Of a DNA stretch of 64,000 bases, positions 34,068 to 43,571 are shown piece after piece (the stretch's first letter is position 1; each line of letters starts with the position of its first letter). The stretch is from Blastocatellia bacterium. Its GTDB lineage: Bacteria > Acidobacteriota > Blastocatellia > Pyrinomonadales > Pyrinomonadaceae. Location: assembly GCA_013697915.1 (NCBI GenBank), contig JACCVY010000041.1, positions 1 to 64,000 of the forward strand, read 5' to 3'. Made by a program: the position numbers and the translations under genes. Below the pieces are notes generated by a model that did not search any database, was not told the DNA's origin, and saw only the letters and a list, made by a program, of their open reading frames with translations.

Positions 34068-35468
34068 ATGTTCCGTCGCATTCAACACGTTCACTTCGTC
34101 GGCATCGGCGGCATTGGCATGTCCGGAATCGCCGAGGTTCTGGTCAATCTTGGCTTTCGTGTCTCGGGTTCTGACGCAAAACGCTCTAGCGTGACGGATC
34201 GTCTACAACAAATGGGAATCGATTTCGCTGAAGGTCATAACGGAGAAAACGTCGGCGACGCGCATGTAGTCGTTCGCTCGACGGCAGTGCGCGATGACAA
34301 CCCGGAAATTATCGAAGCGCATCATCGTTCTATTCCGGTGATACCGCGGGCGGAAATGTTGGCGGAACTAATGCGCCTTAAGCCGCACACGGTTGCGGTT
34401 GCCGGCTCGCATGGAAAAACCACTAGCACATCAATGGTGGCAACTGTGTTAGGTCATGCGGGAATGGATCCGACGATTGTGGTGGGCGGCGTCGTCGGCG
34501 CTTTCGGATCGAATGCGCACCTCGGCACAAGCGATCTAATGGTTGTTGAAGCTGACGAAAGCGATCGCTCGTTCTTGATGTTGATTCCGACAATCGCGGT
34601 GGTGACGAACATTGATCGCGAGCACATGGATTACTACCACGACATGGACGACGTTCGTGCTTGCTTCACGAAGTTCGTGAATAGCGTGCCCTTTTATGGC
34701 GCCTCAATCCTTTGTCTTGACGATCCAAACGTGCAGGCGATCATTCCGCACATCGAGCGCCGGCGAATCACCTATGGCTTGAGCGCCCAGGCCGACATCT
34801 CGGCCCACAATATTCGTTACGACCAGAACTTTGGTTCGATCTTTACAATCTGGCATGGCGCTGATGTCGTCGGTGATATCAGTTTGCGCGTGCCCGGCCT
34901 GCACAACGTTTACAACGCGCTGGCGGCGATCGCCGTCGGCTTTGAATTGGATGTTCCGTTCAACCAAATTGCGGAAGCGTTGGCAAGTTTTGCGGGAGCT
35001 GGCCGGCGATTTCAGCCCAAGGGCGAAATGAACGGCGTAATGATCGTAGACGATTACGGCCATCATCCGACCGAAGTAAAAGCTACGCTGGCAGCGGCGA
35101 AGATCGGCTCCGGTGGCCGGCGGATCGTTGTGCTGTTTCAGCCGCATCGTTATAGCCGCACGCACGATCTGATGGAAGAGTTCGCGCGGTCTTTTAATAA
35201 TGCAGACACGCTTTTTATTACGGACATCTATGCGGCGAGCGAAGATCCGATTGAAGGCACAACCGCCGAGACGTTGACCGCGGCCATCAAACGTTTTGGC
35301 CACAAAGATGTGCGCTACATCGGCGCGCTTGAGAATGCCGCCGCCACTTTGCGCGATTACGTGCAGCCTGGCGATTTAGTTTTGACTTTGGGTGCGGGAA
35401 CTGTCAGCCGCGTCAGCGATCAATTGCTGGAACTGCTGCGCGAGCGATCCGAAGCGAAGAGTGTGTAA
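34068..35468 (+). CDS. murC: UDP-MurNAc--L-alanine ligase MurC
   Basis: MurC adds the first amino acid, L-Ala, to UDP-MurNAc. The 466-residue enzyme has the N-terminal [18 protein letters not shown] Rossmann loop, the ATP loop [18 protein letters not shown] near 109, [12 protein letters not shown] and the C-terminal [12 protein letters not shown] and [10 protein letters not shown]. All conserved positions look intact. Its stop codon opens the third copy of the TAAAGCAAACTGTT palindrome. Confidence 0.97.
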   Translation: MFRRIQHVHFVGIGGIGMSGIAEVLVNLGFRVSGSDAKRSSVTDRLQQMGIDFAEGHNGENVGDAHVVVRSTAVRDDNPEIIEAHHRSIPVIPRAEMLAELMRLKPHTVAVAGSHGKTTSTSMVATVLGHAGMDPTIVVGGVVGAFGSNAHLGTSDLMVVEADESDRSFLMLIPTIAVVTNIDREHMDYYHDMDDVRACFTKFVNSVPFYGASILCLDDPNVQAIIPHIERRRITYGLSAQADISAHNIRYDQNFGSIFTIWHGADVVGDISLRVPGLHNVYNALAAIAVGFELDVPFNQIAEALASFAGAGRRFQPKGEMNGVMIVDDYGHHPTEVKATLAAAKIGSGGRRIVVLFQPHRYSRTHDLMEEFARSFNNADTLFITDIYAASEDPIEGTTAETLTAAIKRFGHKDVRYIGALENAAATLRDYVQPGDLVLTLGAGTVSRVSDQLLELLRERSEAKSV

Positions 35469-35486
35469 AGCAAACTGTTTGTTTGC
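35466..35486. repeat. GCAAACT..GTTTGC palindrome at the murC stop
   Basis: TAAAGCAAACTGTTTGTTTG, with the TAA being the murC stop. The palindrome is 35470..35486. It is nearly identical to the copies at the ruvA and pentamer-3 stops. Confidence 0.8.
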
Positions 35487-35540
35487 GGTCGATGCAAGAA
35501 TAAAGTTAGGACGATAGGAGTAGTCCTGGGTAATAAGGCT

Positions 35541-36527
35541 ATGACCGACGACGAAAACAAATTCCGCCGACGCGATCAGTCGCTTGCAGAGATTGTCGCG
35601 CGGCTGGGAGTGCGCTCCGAACGCGGCCGTCGCTTTGCAGAGTTAACCAGTCTGCGAGTTGGTGGAGCAATCGATTGGGTCGTGTCGCCGGAAAACGAGG
35701 CACAGGCGGCGGCGGTGGTCCACGCGATGGACCAGGCAGGCATTGGCTGGCGCGCATTGGGTTCCGGCAGCAACATTCTCGCCGACGACGGTGATCATCG
35801 TTATGTAGTCTTGAGTCTAAAAGAACTTAAAGGCGAACTCGAATTCGATGGCGAACGCGTGTCGGTACTGGCCGGCTACTCACTGCCGCGGCTTTGCATT
35901 GATGTGTCGCGTCGCGGCCTTTCAGGAGTTGAAGGCTTGGGTGGAATTCCGGGCACGGTGGGTGGCGCGCTTTGGATGAACGCCGGCGCCTACGGTCATG
36001 AGATAGGAACCGTTACTGAAACGGTACGTATAGCGCGCGAAGGCCAAGTCGTTGAGATTCCAGGGAGCGAAGTGCAATGGAATTACCGGCACACGTCGTT
36101 TAAGGAAGGCGAATTGTTGTTGGGAGGGACGCTGCGTTTGACGCCTGACGATCCGGAAAAAATCCGCGCGCGCATGGAAGACGCAAAGTCGCGCCGGATG
36201 GCGACGCAACCACACGGCTCGCGCTCGGCCGGTTGCTTCTTTAAGAACCCGCCTGCAGCGACAGTCGGGACCGGCAAGATGATCGACGAGATGGGCATGA
36301 AAGGCGCGCGCAAAGGAAGCGCGCTCATTTCACCCGTTCACGCGAATTTCATCGTCACTGAAGAGGGCGCCAAAGCCGAAGATGCCCTGGCGCTGGCTGA
36401 AGAAGTGCGTGAACGCGTCAAGCGCGAGCACGGTATCGAGTTGGAGTATGAAGTGGAACTCTGGCGCGCGAACGAAAGCAAAGAAGCCCGGACCGCCGAC
36501 GTCGCGGAAGAAAAGGAGCCGACATGA
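35541..36527 (+). CDS. murB: UDP-N-acetylenolpyruvoylglucosamine reductase MurB
   Basis: MurB reduces UDP-GlcNAc-enolpyruvate to UDP-MurNAc using NADPH and FAD. The 328-residue protein has the FAD-binding LGSGSNILADDG near 75-86, GLGGIPGTVGGALWMNAGAYG near 133-153 and the catalytic region RSAGCFFKNPPA near 230. At the position where many MurB enzymes use Ser (AGS.FKNP) this one has Cys, a variant also seen in other MurB groups. The last bases overlap ftsQ by ATGA. Confidence 0.95.
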   Translation: MTDDENKFRRRDQSLAEIVARLGVRSERGRRFAELTSLRVGGAIDWVVSPENEAQAAAVVHAMDQAGIGWRALGSGSNILADDGDHRYVVLSLKELKGELEFDGERVSVLAGYSLPRLCIDVSRRGLSGVEGLGGIPGTVGGALWMNAGAYGHEIGTVTETVRIAREGQVVEIPGSEVQWNYRHTSFKEGELLLGGTLRLTPDDPEKIRARMEDAKSRRMATQPHGSRSAGCFFKNPPAATVGTGKMIDEMGMKGARKGSALISPVHANFIVTEEGAKAEDALALAEEVRERVKREHGIELEYEVELWRANESKEARTADVAEEKEPT

Positions 36528-37648
36528 GAGAGCAGGTCATCGCACAAAAGGTTGGCAATCGTTCGGGTATCGGCGGTCAGCGGCGCTCCGGCGCTGTAAC
36601 ACAGAAGCCGGCGCGACGTGAAAGCGGCGGCGAGCCTTTCAGCACGCGGTTGCGAGCTCTGCTTGCTTACGTCCCTTCATTCTTAAAGCTCGCGCTGGCG
36701 ATTGTTATCGGTGTTCTGTTTTTTGCCGGCTATCGTGCGGCTGCTTCTGCCAGTTTTTTTCAATTGAGAACTATTGAAGTGCAAGGCACGTCGCGTTTGC
36801 AGCCGGCCGATATTCAAACGCTGGTGAAGCAGTCAGTCGACAAGACTGGCGTCTGGAAAGCTGATCTCAATGGCATCAACGAACGAATTGAACGGCTGCC
36901 GTGGGTGAGAAGTGCGGTGGTTTCGCGAGTCTTGCCGGATGCCATTCGTGTGCGCATTACTGAGCGGTCGCCGCGTGCGGTGGTGCGAACATCCGCCGGT
37001 CGCTTTCGTTGGGTTGATGAAGACGCAGCCTTGCTTGGCGAGATGCAGCCTACGGACCAGATGCCCGCCTTCTTCTTGCACGGTCTTAGCGACGAAGACT
37101 CAGAGTTTGCCCATAACGAAAATCGCGAGCGAGTCGCGAAGTTTCTCGAGTTGCAACAGGCCTGGGATACGGCGGGAATCTCGGAGCGTGTGAGTGAAGT
37201 TAACCTGATGGACATTCGCGATGTGCGAGCACAGTTGGCGGGCGATAACTCGCAGATTGAAGTTCGGCTGGGCGCGCGCGATCAGGCATCGCGGCTGAAA
37301 GGTGCGTTGAAGGCGCTGGACTCACACGATGACATCTCCAACCGCGCCATGATCAGCTACATCGACATGAGTCTGGGTAATGGTAAGGCGATTGTAGGCC
37401 TGACTTCCGGCGCTCATACAACAACCGACGGCGCCGAAGCTGCAACTGCCGCTGCCCCAACTGACTCTGTTGAGCCGGCGAGCGACAAGAAAAGGACTGA
37501 CAACGTAGCAGTGGCAGCGCCGCGAGCGAAAGCGAATGCTGACAAGCGAACTGTGGCAGACAAAACAAAAAAGGATCGAAATGGTCGATCCCAGAAAGCT
37601 GACAAGAAATCAGAGAAAGCGCAAACCGCGGCGCGCCGCAAACAATGA
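36524..37648 (+). CDS. ftsQ: Cell-division protein FtsQ (POTRA domain)
   Basis: The 374-residue protein has a basic cytoplasmic N-terminus, a membrane helix (about 53-72, FLKLALAIVIGVLFFAGYRA) and a POTRA domain directly after it (LRTIEVQGTSRLQPADIQTLV). A FtsQ/DivIB domain follows with LPWVRSAVVSRVLPDAIRVRITER. The C-terminal 80 residues are a disordered Ala/Lys/Thr-rich extension, longer than usual. FtsQ is the scaffold that brings FtsL/FtsB to the septum. Its ATG overlaps the murB stop. Confidence 0.93.
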   Translation: MREQVIAQKVGNRSGIGGQRRSGAVTQKPARRESGGEPFSTRLRALLAYVPSFLKLALAIVIGVLFFAGYRAAASASFFQLRTIEVQGTSRLQPADIQTLVKQSVDKTGVWKADLNGINERIERLPWVRSAVVSRVLPDAIRVRITERSPRAVVRTSAGRFRWVDEDAALLGEMQPTDQMPAFFLHGLSDEDSEFAHNENRERVAKFLELQQAWDTAGISERVSEVNLMDIRDVRAQLAGDNSQIEVRLGARDQASRLKGALKALDSHDDISNRAMISYIDMSLGNGKAIVGLTSGAHTTTDGAEAATAAAPTDSVEPASDKKRTDNVAVAAPRAKANADKRTVADKTKKDRNGRSQKADKKSEKAQTAARRKQ

Positions 37649-37680
37649 TCGTGAAGGTTGTCATGAAGGAGCACTGCTGA

Positions 37681-38943
37681 ATGGCCAAGCGAACACAACA
37701 CACTATCGGCCTCGACATTGGCACGAGCCGGGTGACGTGTATTGCTTGCGAACCCGGCGAGAGTGGTTTGCTCGAGATAGTTGGTATCGGCGAAGCGGAA
37801 GCGCGCGGACTTCGAAAGGGCGTCATCGTAAATCCGGAAGCGGCAGTCGATGCGATCAAGCGAGCGGTCGACGAAGCGGAACGCATGAGCGGCATACAGG
37901 CGGAAGAAGTAACCATCAATCTTGCCGGCTCGCACATTCTCGGCTTCAACGGCCAGGCGATCGTCGCAGTGTCAGGGCGCGACCGGGAAATCACACCGGA
38001 AGATGTGCGTCGCGCGATCGACTCTGCCTGCGCAATTCAACTGCCCGCCGGGCGCGAGATTGTGGATCGGCTGCCGCAGGAATTCATTGTCGACGATCAG
38101 GATGGAATCAATGATCCGGTGGGCATGATCGGTGCGCGCCTCGCCGTCAAAGTTCACATCGTTACCAGCCCCGTGACCGCCCGGCAGAACGCAATTAATG
38201 CCGTTAATCGGGCGGGTTTGATGGTTGCTGACATGGTGCTCGAACAACTCGCTGCAGCCGAAGCTTCATTGACCGAAGATGATAAGGAGTTTGGCGCGGC
38301 TCTCGTGGATATCGGCGCAGAAACCACAGGCTTGATCATCTATCAGCGAGGAGCGGTGCAACACACCGCCGTGTTTCCACTTGGCGGTTCGCATTTCACT
38401 AATGACATCGCTTTCGGGCTGCGCACTCCGATTCCCGACGCCGAGAAGATCAAGCGCACGGTCGGTTGTGCTTGCAGCACCTCGCTATCAGAGATGCAGC
38501 GTGGCGAATTGGTCGATGTGCCTTCGGTCGGCGGGCGCGCGCCGCGGCAACTTTCGCGTCAAATTCTTTGCGACATTTTGCAGCCGCGCGCCGAAGAAGT
38601 GTTGATGCACGTCGCCGACGAGATCAAAGACGCTGGCTGGGAAAGACAACTTTCGAGCGGCGTGGTGCTGACGGGCGGCGGCGCACTGTTGAGCGGCATG
38701 CCTGAAATAGCTGAACAAGTTTTTGATGCGACGGTCCGGGTTGGTTTCCCCGAACGCGACCGATTTGGTGGATTGGTTGAGGATGTTCAAAGTCCGGCAT
38801 GGGCCGCGGCCACCGGTTTAGCGCTGGTAGCCAGCCGCACACAGGTAAGCGAAGGGCGGAGTGCAGTGAGCCGGCGTGGCTCGACGGGGAAGCTCACGCA
38901 CTTTGTTTCAAAATTTCGTAATCGTTTCAGTAGTATTTTTTGA
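37681..38943 (+). CDS. ftsA: Cell-division actin homologue FtsA
   Basis: FtsA polymerises at the membrane and tethers FtsZ. The 420-residue protein has actin-fold motifs: [16 protein letters not shown] near 10-25, [19 protein letters not shown] near 205 and [15 protein letters not shown] near 335. The C-terminal amphipathic helix ([12 protein letters not shown]) is the membrane anchor. Length is typical. ftsZ follows about 130 nt later. Confidence 0.97.
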   Translation: MAKRTQHTIGLDIGTSRVTCIACEPGESGLLEIVGIGEAEARGLRKGVIVNPEAAVDAIKRAVDEAERMSGIQAEEVTINLAGSHILGFNGQAIVAVSGRDREITPEDVRRAIDSACAIQLPAGREIVDRLPQEFIVDDQDGINDPVGMIGARLAVKVHIVTSPVTARQNAINAVNRAGLMVADMVLEQLAAAEASLTEDDKEFGAALVDIGAETTGLIIYQRGAVQHTAVFPLGGSHFTNDIAFGLRTPIPDAEKIKRTVGCACSTSLSEMQRGELVDVPSVGGRAPRQLSRQILCDILQPRAEEVLMHVADEIKDAGWERQLSSGVVLTGGGALLSGMPEIAEQVFDATVRVGFPERDRFGGLVEDVQSPAWAAATGLALVASRTQVSEGRSAVSRRGSTGKLTHFVSKFRNRFSSIF

Positions 38944-39076
38944 CAAGTTGTTGTATGCTTTCGCCCCGGTCGCACAAGATATAGTCCGCTATATATCGAG
39001 GCCGATGCCACGAGCAACCCAACATAGCAGAAAAAGACCATGGAAGCCTTCCCGCTTCGGAAGAGAGGACATAACT

Positions 39077-40228
39077 ATGCCAACGGATGCTCGTAAGCTC
39101 GATAGAGGCATTAATATTTTCATTGATGACGATCCGCCGATCACCGGTGCGCGCATAAAAGTGATTGGTATTGGCGGCGGCGGCGGCAATGCCGTCAACC
39201 GCATGATTGATGCGGGCATCGAGGGAATCGAGTTTCTCGTTGCCAACACCGATCTGCAGGCGCTAAAACGCTCAAAAGCCCCAATAAAAATCCAGCTTGG
39301 CAGCCGACTGACCAAAGGGCTTGGCGCGGGCGCGAATCCGAACGTTGGTCGCGAAGCCGCTCTCGAAGACACGGACAAGATCATTGAAGTGCTCGAAGGC
39401 GCGGACATGGTTTTTGTTACGACCGGATTGGGCGGCGGCACCGGCACTGGCGGAGCGCCGATTATTGCTTCTCTGGCCACAGAACTTGACGCGCTGACTG
39501 TGGCGGTAGTGACCAAGCCATTTCACTTCGAAGGGCGCCGGCGCATGCAGCAGGCAGAACATGGCCTGCGTGAGCTGCGTGAATGCGTTGACACCGTTAT
39601 CACGATCCCCAACGAGCGACTGCTTCACACGGTTGAAAGAGATTCTTCGCTGGCGGATTCGTTTGGGGTCGCCGACGACGTGCTGCGCCAGGCCGTCCAG
39701 GGCATCAGCGATCTGATTACCGTACCCGGTTTGATCAATCTCGATTTCGCGGACGTTAAATCGATCATGCAGGGAATGGGAATGGCGCTCATGGGCGCCG
39801 GTCGCGCACGTGGTGAGAACCGCGCTATTGAGGCGACACAACAAGCAATCTCGTCGCCGCTGCTTGAGGAAGCGACCATTCAAGGTGCCAGGGGCGTGCT
39901 CATCAACATTACCGGCGGACCTGACCTGACGCTTTATGAAGTTAACGTCGCCTCTACCATTATTCGCGAAGCGGCTGATGAGGATGCCAACATTATTTTC
40001 GGCGCGGTCATTGACGAAAACCTGCGCGACGAAATGAAGATCACTGTGATTGCGACAGGATTTGGTGAGGAAGCGGTGGCAATTGCGTCGGCAGCTGGAG
40101 TGACAGCGATGCCGGCCACAGCTCCTCGATTTGTGCAACGACCAGCAGATGATTTGCCGCGGCCGATGATGCAGGGGCGTTCTGACGATCTCGACGTGCC
40201 TACTTTCATTCGCAAGAAAGCAGATTAG
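39077..40228 (+). CDS. ftsZ: Cell-division GTPase FtsZ
   Basis: The tubulin homologue that forms the Z ring. The 383-residue protein has [19 protein letters not shown], the GTP loop [12 protein letters not shown] near 118-129, the synergy-loop region and the conserved C-terminal peptide [14 protein letters not shown] that binds FtsA. ATG 39077, with GAGAGGA 8 nt upstream, is preferred; the frame is open upstream to 38876 but overlaps ftsA and is not FtsZ-like. A terminator follows, closing the cluster. Confidence 0.97.
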   Translation: MPTDARKLDRGINIFIDDDPPITGARIKVIGIGGGGGNAVNRMIDAGIEGIEFLVANTDLQALKRSKAPIKIQLGSRLTKGLGAGANPNVGREAALEDTDKIIEVLEGADMVFVTTGLGGGTGTGGAPIIASLATELDALTVAVVTKPFHFEGRRRMQQAEHGLRELRECVDTVITIPNERLLHTVERDSSLADSFGVADDVLRQAVQGISDLITVPGLINLDFADVKSIMQGMGMALMGAGRARGENRAIEATQQAISSPLLEEATIQGARGVLINITGGPDLTLYEVNVASTIIREAADEDANIIFGAVIDENLRDEMKITVIATGFGEEAVAIASAAGVTAMPATAPRFVQRPADDLPRPMMQGRSDDLDVPTFIRKKAD

Positions 40229-40250
40229 GCAATCTGATCCGGCATTAAGC

Positions 40251-40282
40251 TAAGGGGGGCAGATTCTTCTGCCTTCCTTTTT
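40251..40282 (+). terminator. Intrinsic terminator after ftsZ
   Basis: AAGGGGGGCAGA and TCTGCCTTCCTTTTT form a stem around a short loop, followed by a T run, 23 nt past the ftsZ stop. It ends the division cluster; the next gene (Hfq-like) has its own leader. Confidence 0.75.
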
Positions 40283-40510
40283 AATTTGCAGACGCTCCCG
40301 ATGTTTTGCGCTTTGCTTTTTGCTCGTGGCTTGTGTAGCATACGCGTCATTCCCTTGCAGGTTTCCATTACGGGTAAAAGTATAGTTTAGTCGCTCTCCT
40401 TGAATGGCCGCAGCCTGCGAGAGTAAGTATGGATCAGCGTCGCTTTTGCCCGCCCATTGTGACGCGCGATCAGTTTATTAATCCGTCTTAATCTTTGGAG
40501 GTAGGAACAA

Positions 40511-40921
40511 GTGAATCGCAAACTTATTAGAACCACGCTCGCGGAGGTTAAAGGGAAGGCGCGCGAGATGCCTCAACCCAGAGAGCGTTCCAATGGTTCG
40601 CAACGTAGCTCGGGCGGCGGCGAAGGCAGCCGGGAGGCACATCGCCCCGTACAACATAGTGCGCCGGTGCCGGTAAGGAAACGAACTCCGCCACCGATGG
40701 AAACCAACGCCGAACTCTTTTACTACAAGAAGCAGATAGACTCGCATACGCCGATGGTTATCGTGTTGCTTGATGGCGAAGAAATTGAAGGCACGATTGA
40801 GTGGTATGATCGCGGAGCGTTAAAGGTTAACCGCAAAGACGCGCCGAATCTTCTGCTGCTCAAGCGCAATATCAAGTATATGTTCAAAGCGGACGAGCGA
40901 GTCGAAGAAGTCGCCAGTTAG
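40511..40921 (+). CDS. hfq: Hfq-like Sm protein with N-terminal extension
   Basis: The last 70 residues of this 136-residue protein form an Sm fold: [35 protein letters not shown] is the Sm1 part and [10 protein letters not shown] corresponds to the Sm2 YKHAI region, although divergent. The first 65 residues are a low-complexity basic Ser/Gly/Pro stretch, whereas standard Hfq has only a few residues before the fold. Hfq rings bind small RNAs and A-rich tails. Start is GTG 40511 with GGAGG about 11 nt upstream. It could be a specialised Sm protein rather than true Hfq. Confidence 0.8.
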   Translation: MNRKLIRTTLAEVKGKAREMPQPRERSNGSQRSSGGGEGSREAHRPVQHSAPVPVRKRTPPPMETNAELFYYKKQIDSHTPMVIVLLDGEEIEGTIEWYDRGALKVNRKDAPNLLLLKRNIKYMFKADERVEEVAS

Positions 40922-40977
40922 CGATCGGCCCAGCTGGGCCACCCGCCCCATCCTTATTGTGCTTCAGTCTCAAACCA

Positions 40978-42042
40978 ATGAGGCAGTTCGCCAATAACCA
41001 ATCGCCGAAACCTAAATCTTCCGGGCCTTTGCCGCGCGTCGCCATAACCATGGGCGACCCGTCCGGAATTGGCCCCGAAGTAGTTTTGAAAGCGGTTGCC
41101 GAAGAAGAGATTGCGCGCTGTTGCGTTCCGGTGATTATCGGCGACGCGCAGTTGCTGGCACATACGGCGCGCACGCTCGACTTACAGTCAGGCTATGACA
41201 TCGTTCGCAAGGGTGAACCGATTCCAGAGCAACTGTCCGAGCCGATAATTTATCACCTCGACAACATCAGCGGTTTTATCGAGCCCGGGGTTGAATCCGG
41301 TGCGGCGGGCCGGGCTGCGGCCGGCTACATAGAAGCCGCCGTTGAGCTTTGTGCTGCGGGTAGCGTTGATGCAATTGCAACGGCGCCGATTAATAAGCGC
41401 GCGCTTTTCCTCGCCGGTTATAGTTTTCCCGGCCACACGGAATTTCTGGCGCACCTGACCGGCAGTGAAGAATATGCGATGGCGTTCGTCGCCGAGAATC
41501 TGCGTGTAGTTTTGATTTCGACACACGTTCCGTTGGCAGAAGCGATAAAAATGGTGCAACGCGATCGCATAATACGCACAATTCGCCTGGCCCATCGCGA
41601 ATTGAAACGTTGGGGTATTGAGCGTCCGCGATTGGCAGTTGCTGCGCTCAATCCGCATGGTGCGGAAGGTGGATTGTTCGGCGTCGAAGAGGCTTCGGAA
41701 ATTATGCCGGCGATCGAAAGCTGTCACGGTGTTGACGAGATGAATGTTGCCGGGCCGTTCTCTGCTGACACAGTCTTCCTGCGGGCCTCGCGCGGCGAGT
41801 TTGATGCTGTAATTGCTTGTTATCACGACCAGGCGATGATCCCGGTAAAATGCCTTTCCTTTGGCGAGGCTGTGAATGTTACTCTGGGATTGCCGTTCAT
41901 CCGCACCTCAGTCGATCACGGCACGGCCTTCGACATTGCCGGTAAAGGAATTGCAGAACACTCGAGTATGGTGGCCGCAATCAAACTAGCTGCAAAATTA
42001 TCCACGCAGGCCGGAGAAAGCAGCCGCGCAGTGGAAGTTTAG
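40978..42042 (+). CDS. pdxA: 4-hydroxythreonine-4-phosphate dehydrogenase PdxA
   Basis: PdxA oxidises 4-phosphohydroxy-L-threonine in pyridoxal-phosphate synthesis. The protein (354 residues from ATG 40978) has VAITMGDPSGIGPEVVLKA, TAPINKRALFLAGYSFPGHTE with metal-binding His, CYHDQAMIPVKCLSFGEAVNVTLG and RTSVDHGTAFDIAGKG. A TTG at 40957 is an alternative start. It is followed after 5 nt by a response regulator, so they may be co-transcribed. Confidence 0.96.
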   Translation: MRQFANNQSPKPKSSGPLPRVAITMGDPSGIGPEVVLKAVAEEEIARCCVPVIIGDAQLLAHTARTLDLQSGYDIVRKGEPIPEQLSEPIIYHLDNISGFIEPGVESGAAGRAAAGYIEAAVELCAAGSVDAIATAPINKRALFLAGYSFPGHTEFLAHLTGSEEYAMAFVAENLRVVLISTHVPLAEAIKMVQRDRIIRTIRLAHRELKRWGIERPRLAVAALNPHGAEGGLFGVEEASEIMPAIESCHGVDEMNVAGPFSADTVFLRASRGEFDAVIACYHDQAMIPVKCLSFGEAVNVTLGLPFIRTSVDHGTAFDIAGKGIAEHSSMVAAIKLAAKLSTQAGESSRAVEV

Positions 42043-42047
42043 ACGAA

Positions 42048-42470
42048 ATGGCAAACATAGACTCAAAGACTTCAAGCAAAGACGACAATAACACTCGACG
42101 TATTCTGGTGGCTGATGACGATCCTGCCATCCTGCGGCTGGTGACTGCGATTCTGGAGAAAGAAAACTTTGGCGTCGTCAGCGCCCGCGACGGGCGCGAA
42201 GCCTATAAAATTCTGCAAAGCAATCAGGATTTTACGGCGGCGATCCTCGACGTGGTAATGCCGCACATTTCCGGAACCGAGTTGGTCCGCTTTATGAAGA
42301 CTGAGAAACGCCTGATGCGTATTCCGGTAATGATGATGACTGCGGAACAGGATCCCAAGTTATCGTCTGACAGTTTCGCTGCGGGAGCAGTCGTCTTTTT
42401 GCCCAAGCCTTTTACTACCGCCCAACTGCACATCATGCTGCAGATGCTAATCAGCAAAGCTGGAAGCTAA
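42048..42470 (+). CDS. Single-domain response regulator
   Basis: A 140-residue receiver protein: the acidic pocket is VADDDPAILRL (near 22-32), the phospho-acceptor Asp lies in AAILDVVMPHISG near 67, and Thr and Lys are in MMTAEQD and FLPKPFTTAQLH. No output domain follows, so it is CheY/Spo0F-like. Its ATG is just after pdxA and its stop overlaps the next ATG by one base. No histidine kinase is in the window. Confidence 0.93.
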   Translation: MANIDSKTSSKDDNNTRRILVADDDPAILRLVTAILEKENFGVVSARDGREAYKILQSNQDFTAAILDVVMPHISGTELVRFMKTEKRLMRIPVMMMTAEQDPKLSSDSFAAGAVVFLPKPFTTAQLHIMLQMLISKAGS

Positions 42471-43411
42471 TGTTGGATTCACTCGGAAGTGGAACATTGG
42501 ATCGTCTTACGCCGCGGCTTTGTAGAATCCTGCCGCTGCTGGTTTGCTGCGTTCTATTTATCGCCGGTGATGTGTTTGCGCAACCAAGTTCTAACCAGGC
42601 GCGCAAAGCACTCACACGCCTGGCCGGGTTCGAATTGACCAGCGGCGCAGTGCGGGTAAAAGCGATTACGCCAGGCACTCCTGCGGAAGTAACGGCCGAT
42701 ATTCGTAATGTGTTCAAGTTTGAACAGGATGAGCGCGGCCGGTGGCGTATCTCCGAAATACGGACGGCGCAGGATCGTTGGGAGTCTATCGACATTATTG
42801 CTGAGGCGGCGCGTGCCAGTCTCGCGACAAACGAATGCAATGCGCCCGACCCGCCGTTTAAGGGTTCGGCCGCGATCGACCCAAGCGTAAAGCGCGCACG
42901 CTGTCTGGTTGGAGTTTTGACAGGCATCGAAGTTCCCTCCGACGCAGTTCGCATTCAGGAAGTCGATCCGATGCCGGTGCCACTTGCCTCGCGCGCCTCG
43001 GCAGTTGTGGTCGCGTGGATCAGAGTGACCGCGCGTTTGGTGAACGATGGCAAAGGATGGCAAGTGTCCGAGCTGCGCACCGGCAATCGCGATTGGATAA
43101 TGCTGCAACCGCTAGTCGACGCGCTTAATGAAAAGAAGGCGGCACATGCGCGTCGAGAGTTGGAAACTATGGCCCAGGCGCTCGAACGCTATCGCCGCGA
43201 GCGCGGGTTCTATGTGGTTTCCGACAGCCAGGCGGTATTAATCGATCACCTAAATCCTCGTTACCTTGCAAAAATTATTCGCGTAGATCCCTGGAGTCAT
43301 CCTTATAAATATGACGGCCAGCGCGATCGCTTTACGCTTCATTCATCGGGCCCCGACGGCAAAGATCTGACTGCCGACGATATTCAGTTGAGCGGGCCTG
43401 ACGCCCGATAA
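42470..43411 (+). CDS. Secreted protein with GspG-like C-terminus
   Basis: The 313-residue protein has a signal peptide (LPLLVCCVLFIAGDVFAQ) and a C-terminal 80 residues that look like a type II secretion pseudopilin GspG core: QALERYRRERGFYVV, then RVDPWSHPYKYDGQRDRFTLHSSGPDGKDLTADDI. GspG has the same DPWG.PY and G.DG signature with calcium-binding acidic residues. The N-terminal pilin helix is absent. The middle part contains two similar stretches (SGAVRVKAITPGTPAEVTAD and SDAVRIQEVDPMPVP), each followed by ELRT or EIRT, suggesting a repeat. Function unknown; coupled with the response regulator. Confidence 0.8.
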   Translation: MLDSLGSGTLDRLTPRLCRILPLLVCCVLFIAGDVFAQPSSNQARKALTRLAGFELTSGAVRVKAITPGTPAEVTADIRNVFKFEQDERGRWRISEIRTAQDRWESIDIIAEAARASLATNECNAPDPPFKGSAAIDPSVKRARCLVGVLTGIEVPSDAVRIQEVDPMPVPLASRASAVVVAWIRVTARLVNDGKGWQVSELRTGNRDWIMLQPLVDALNEKKAAHARRELETMAQALERYRRERGFYVVSDSQAVLIDHLNPRYLAKIIRVDPWSHPYKYDGQRDRFTLHSSGPDGKDLTADDIQLSGPDAR

Positions 43412-43571
43412 TAAGTACCACAAGCTAAAGTTCTTGACTGGCAATTGGCACGGGTGTTAGTTTCGCAATGCGGCTTAGCCATTTTTAGCCGTTGCTCCAA
43501 ACAGCCAAGCGCCAACTGTATTCAAGGAATGACCCCGCCAGTGGCGCAATTCAGCTAAGGTTATCCAAGCT

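Noticed and set aside
38876-39076. Extended FtsZ N-terminus
   Set aside because: The frame overlaps the end of ftsA and shows no similarity to FtsZ; the ATG at 39077 has a good ribosome-binding site.
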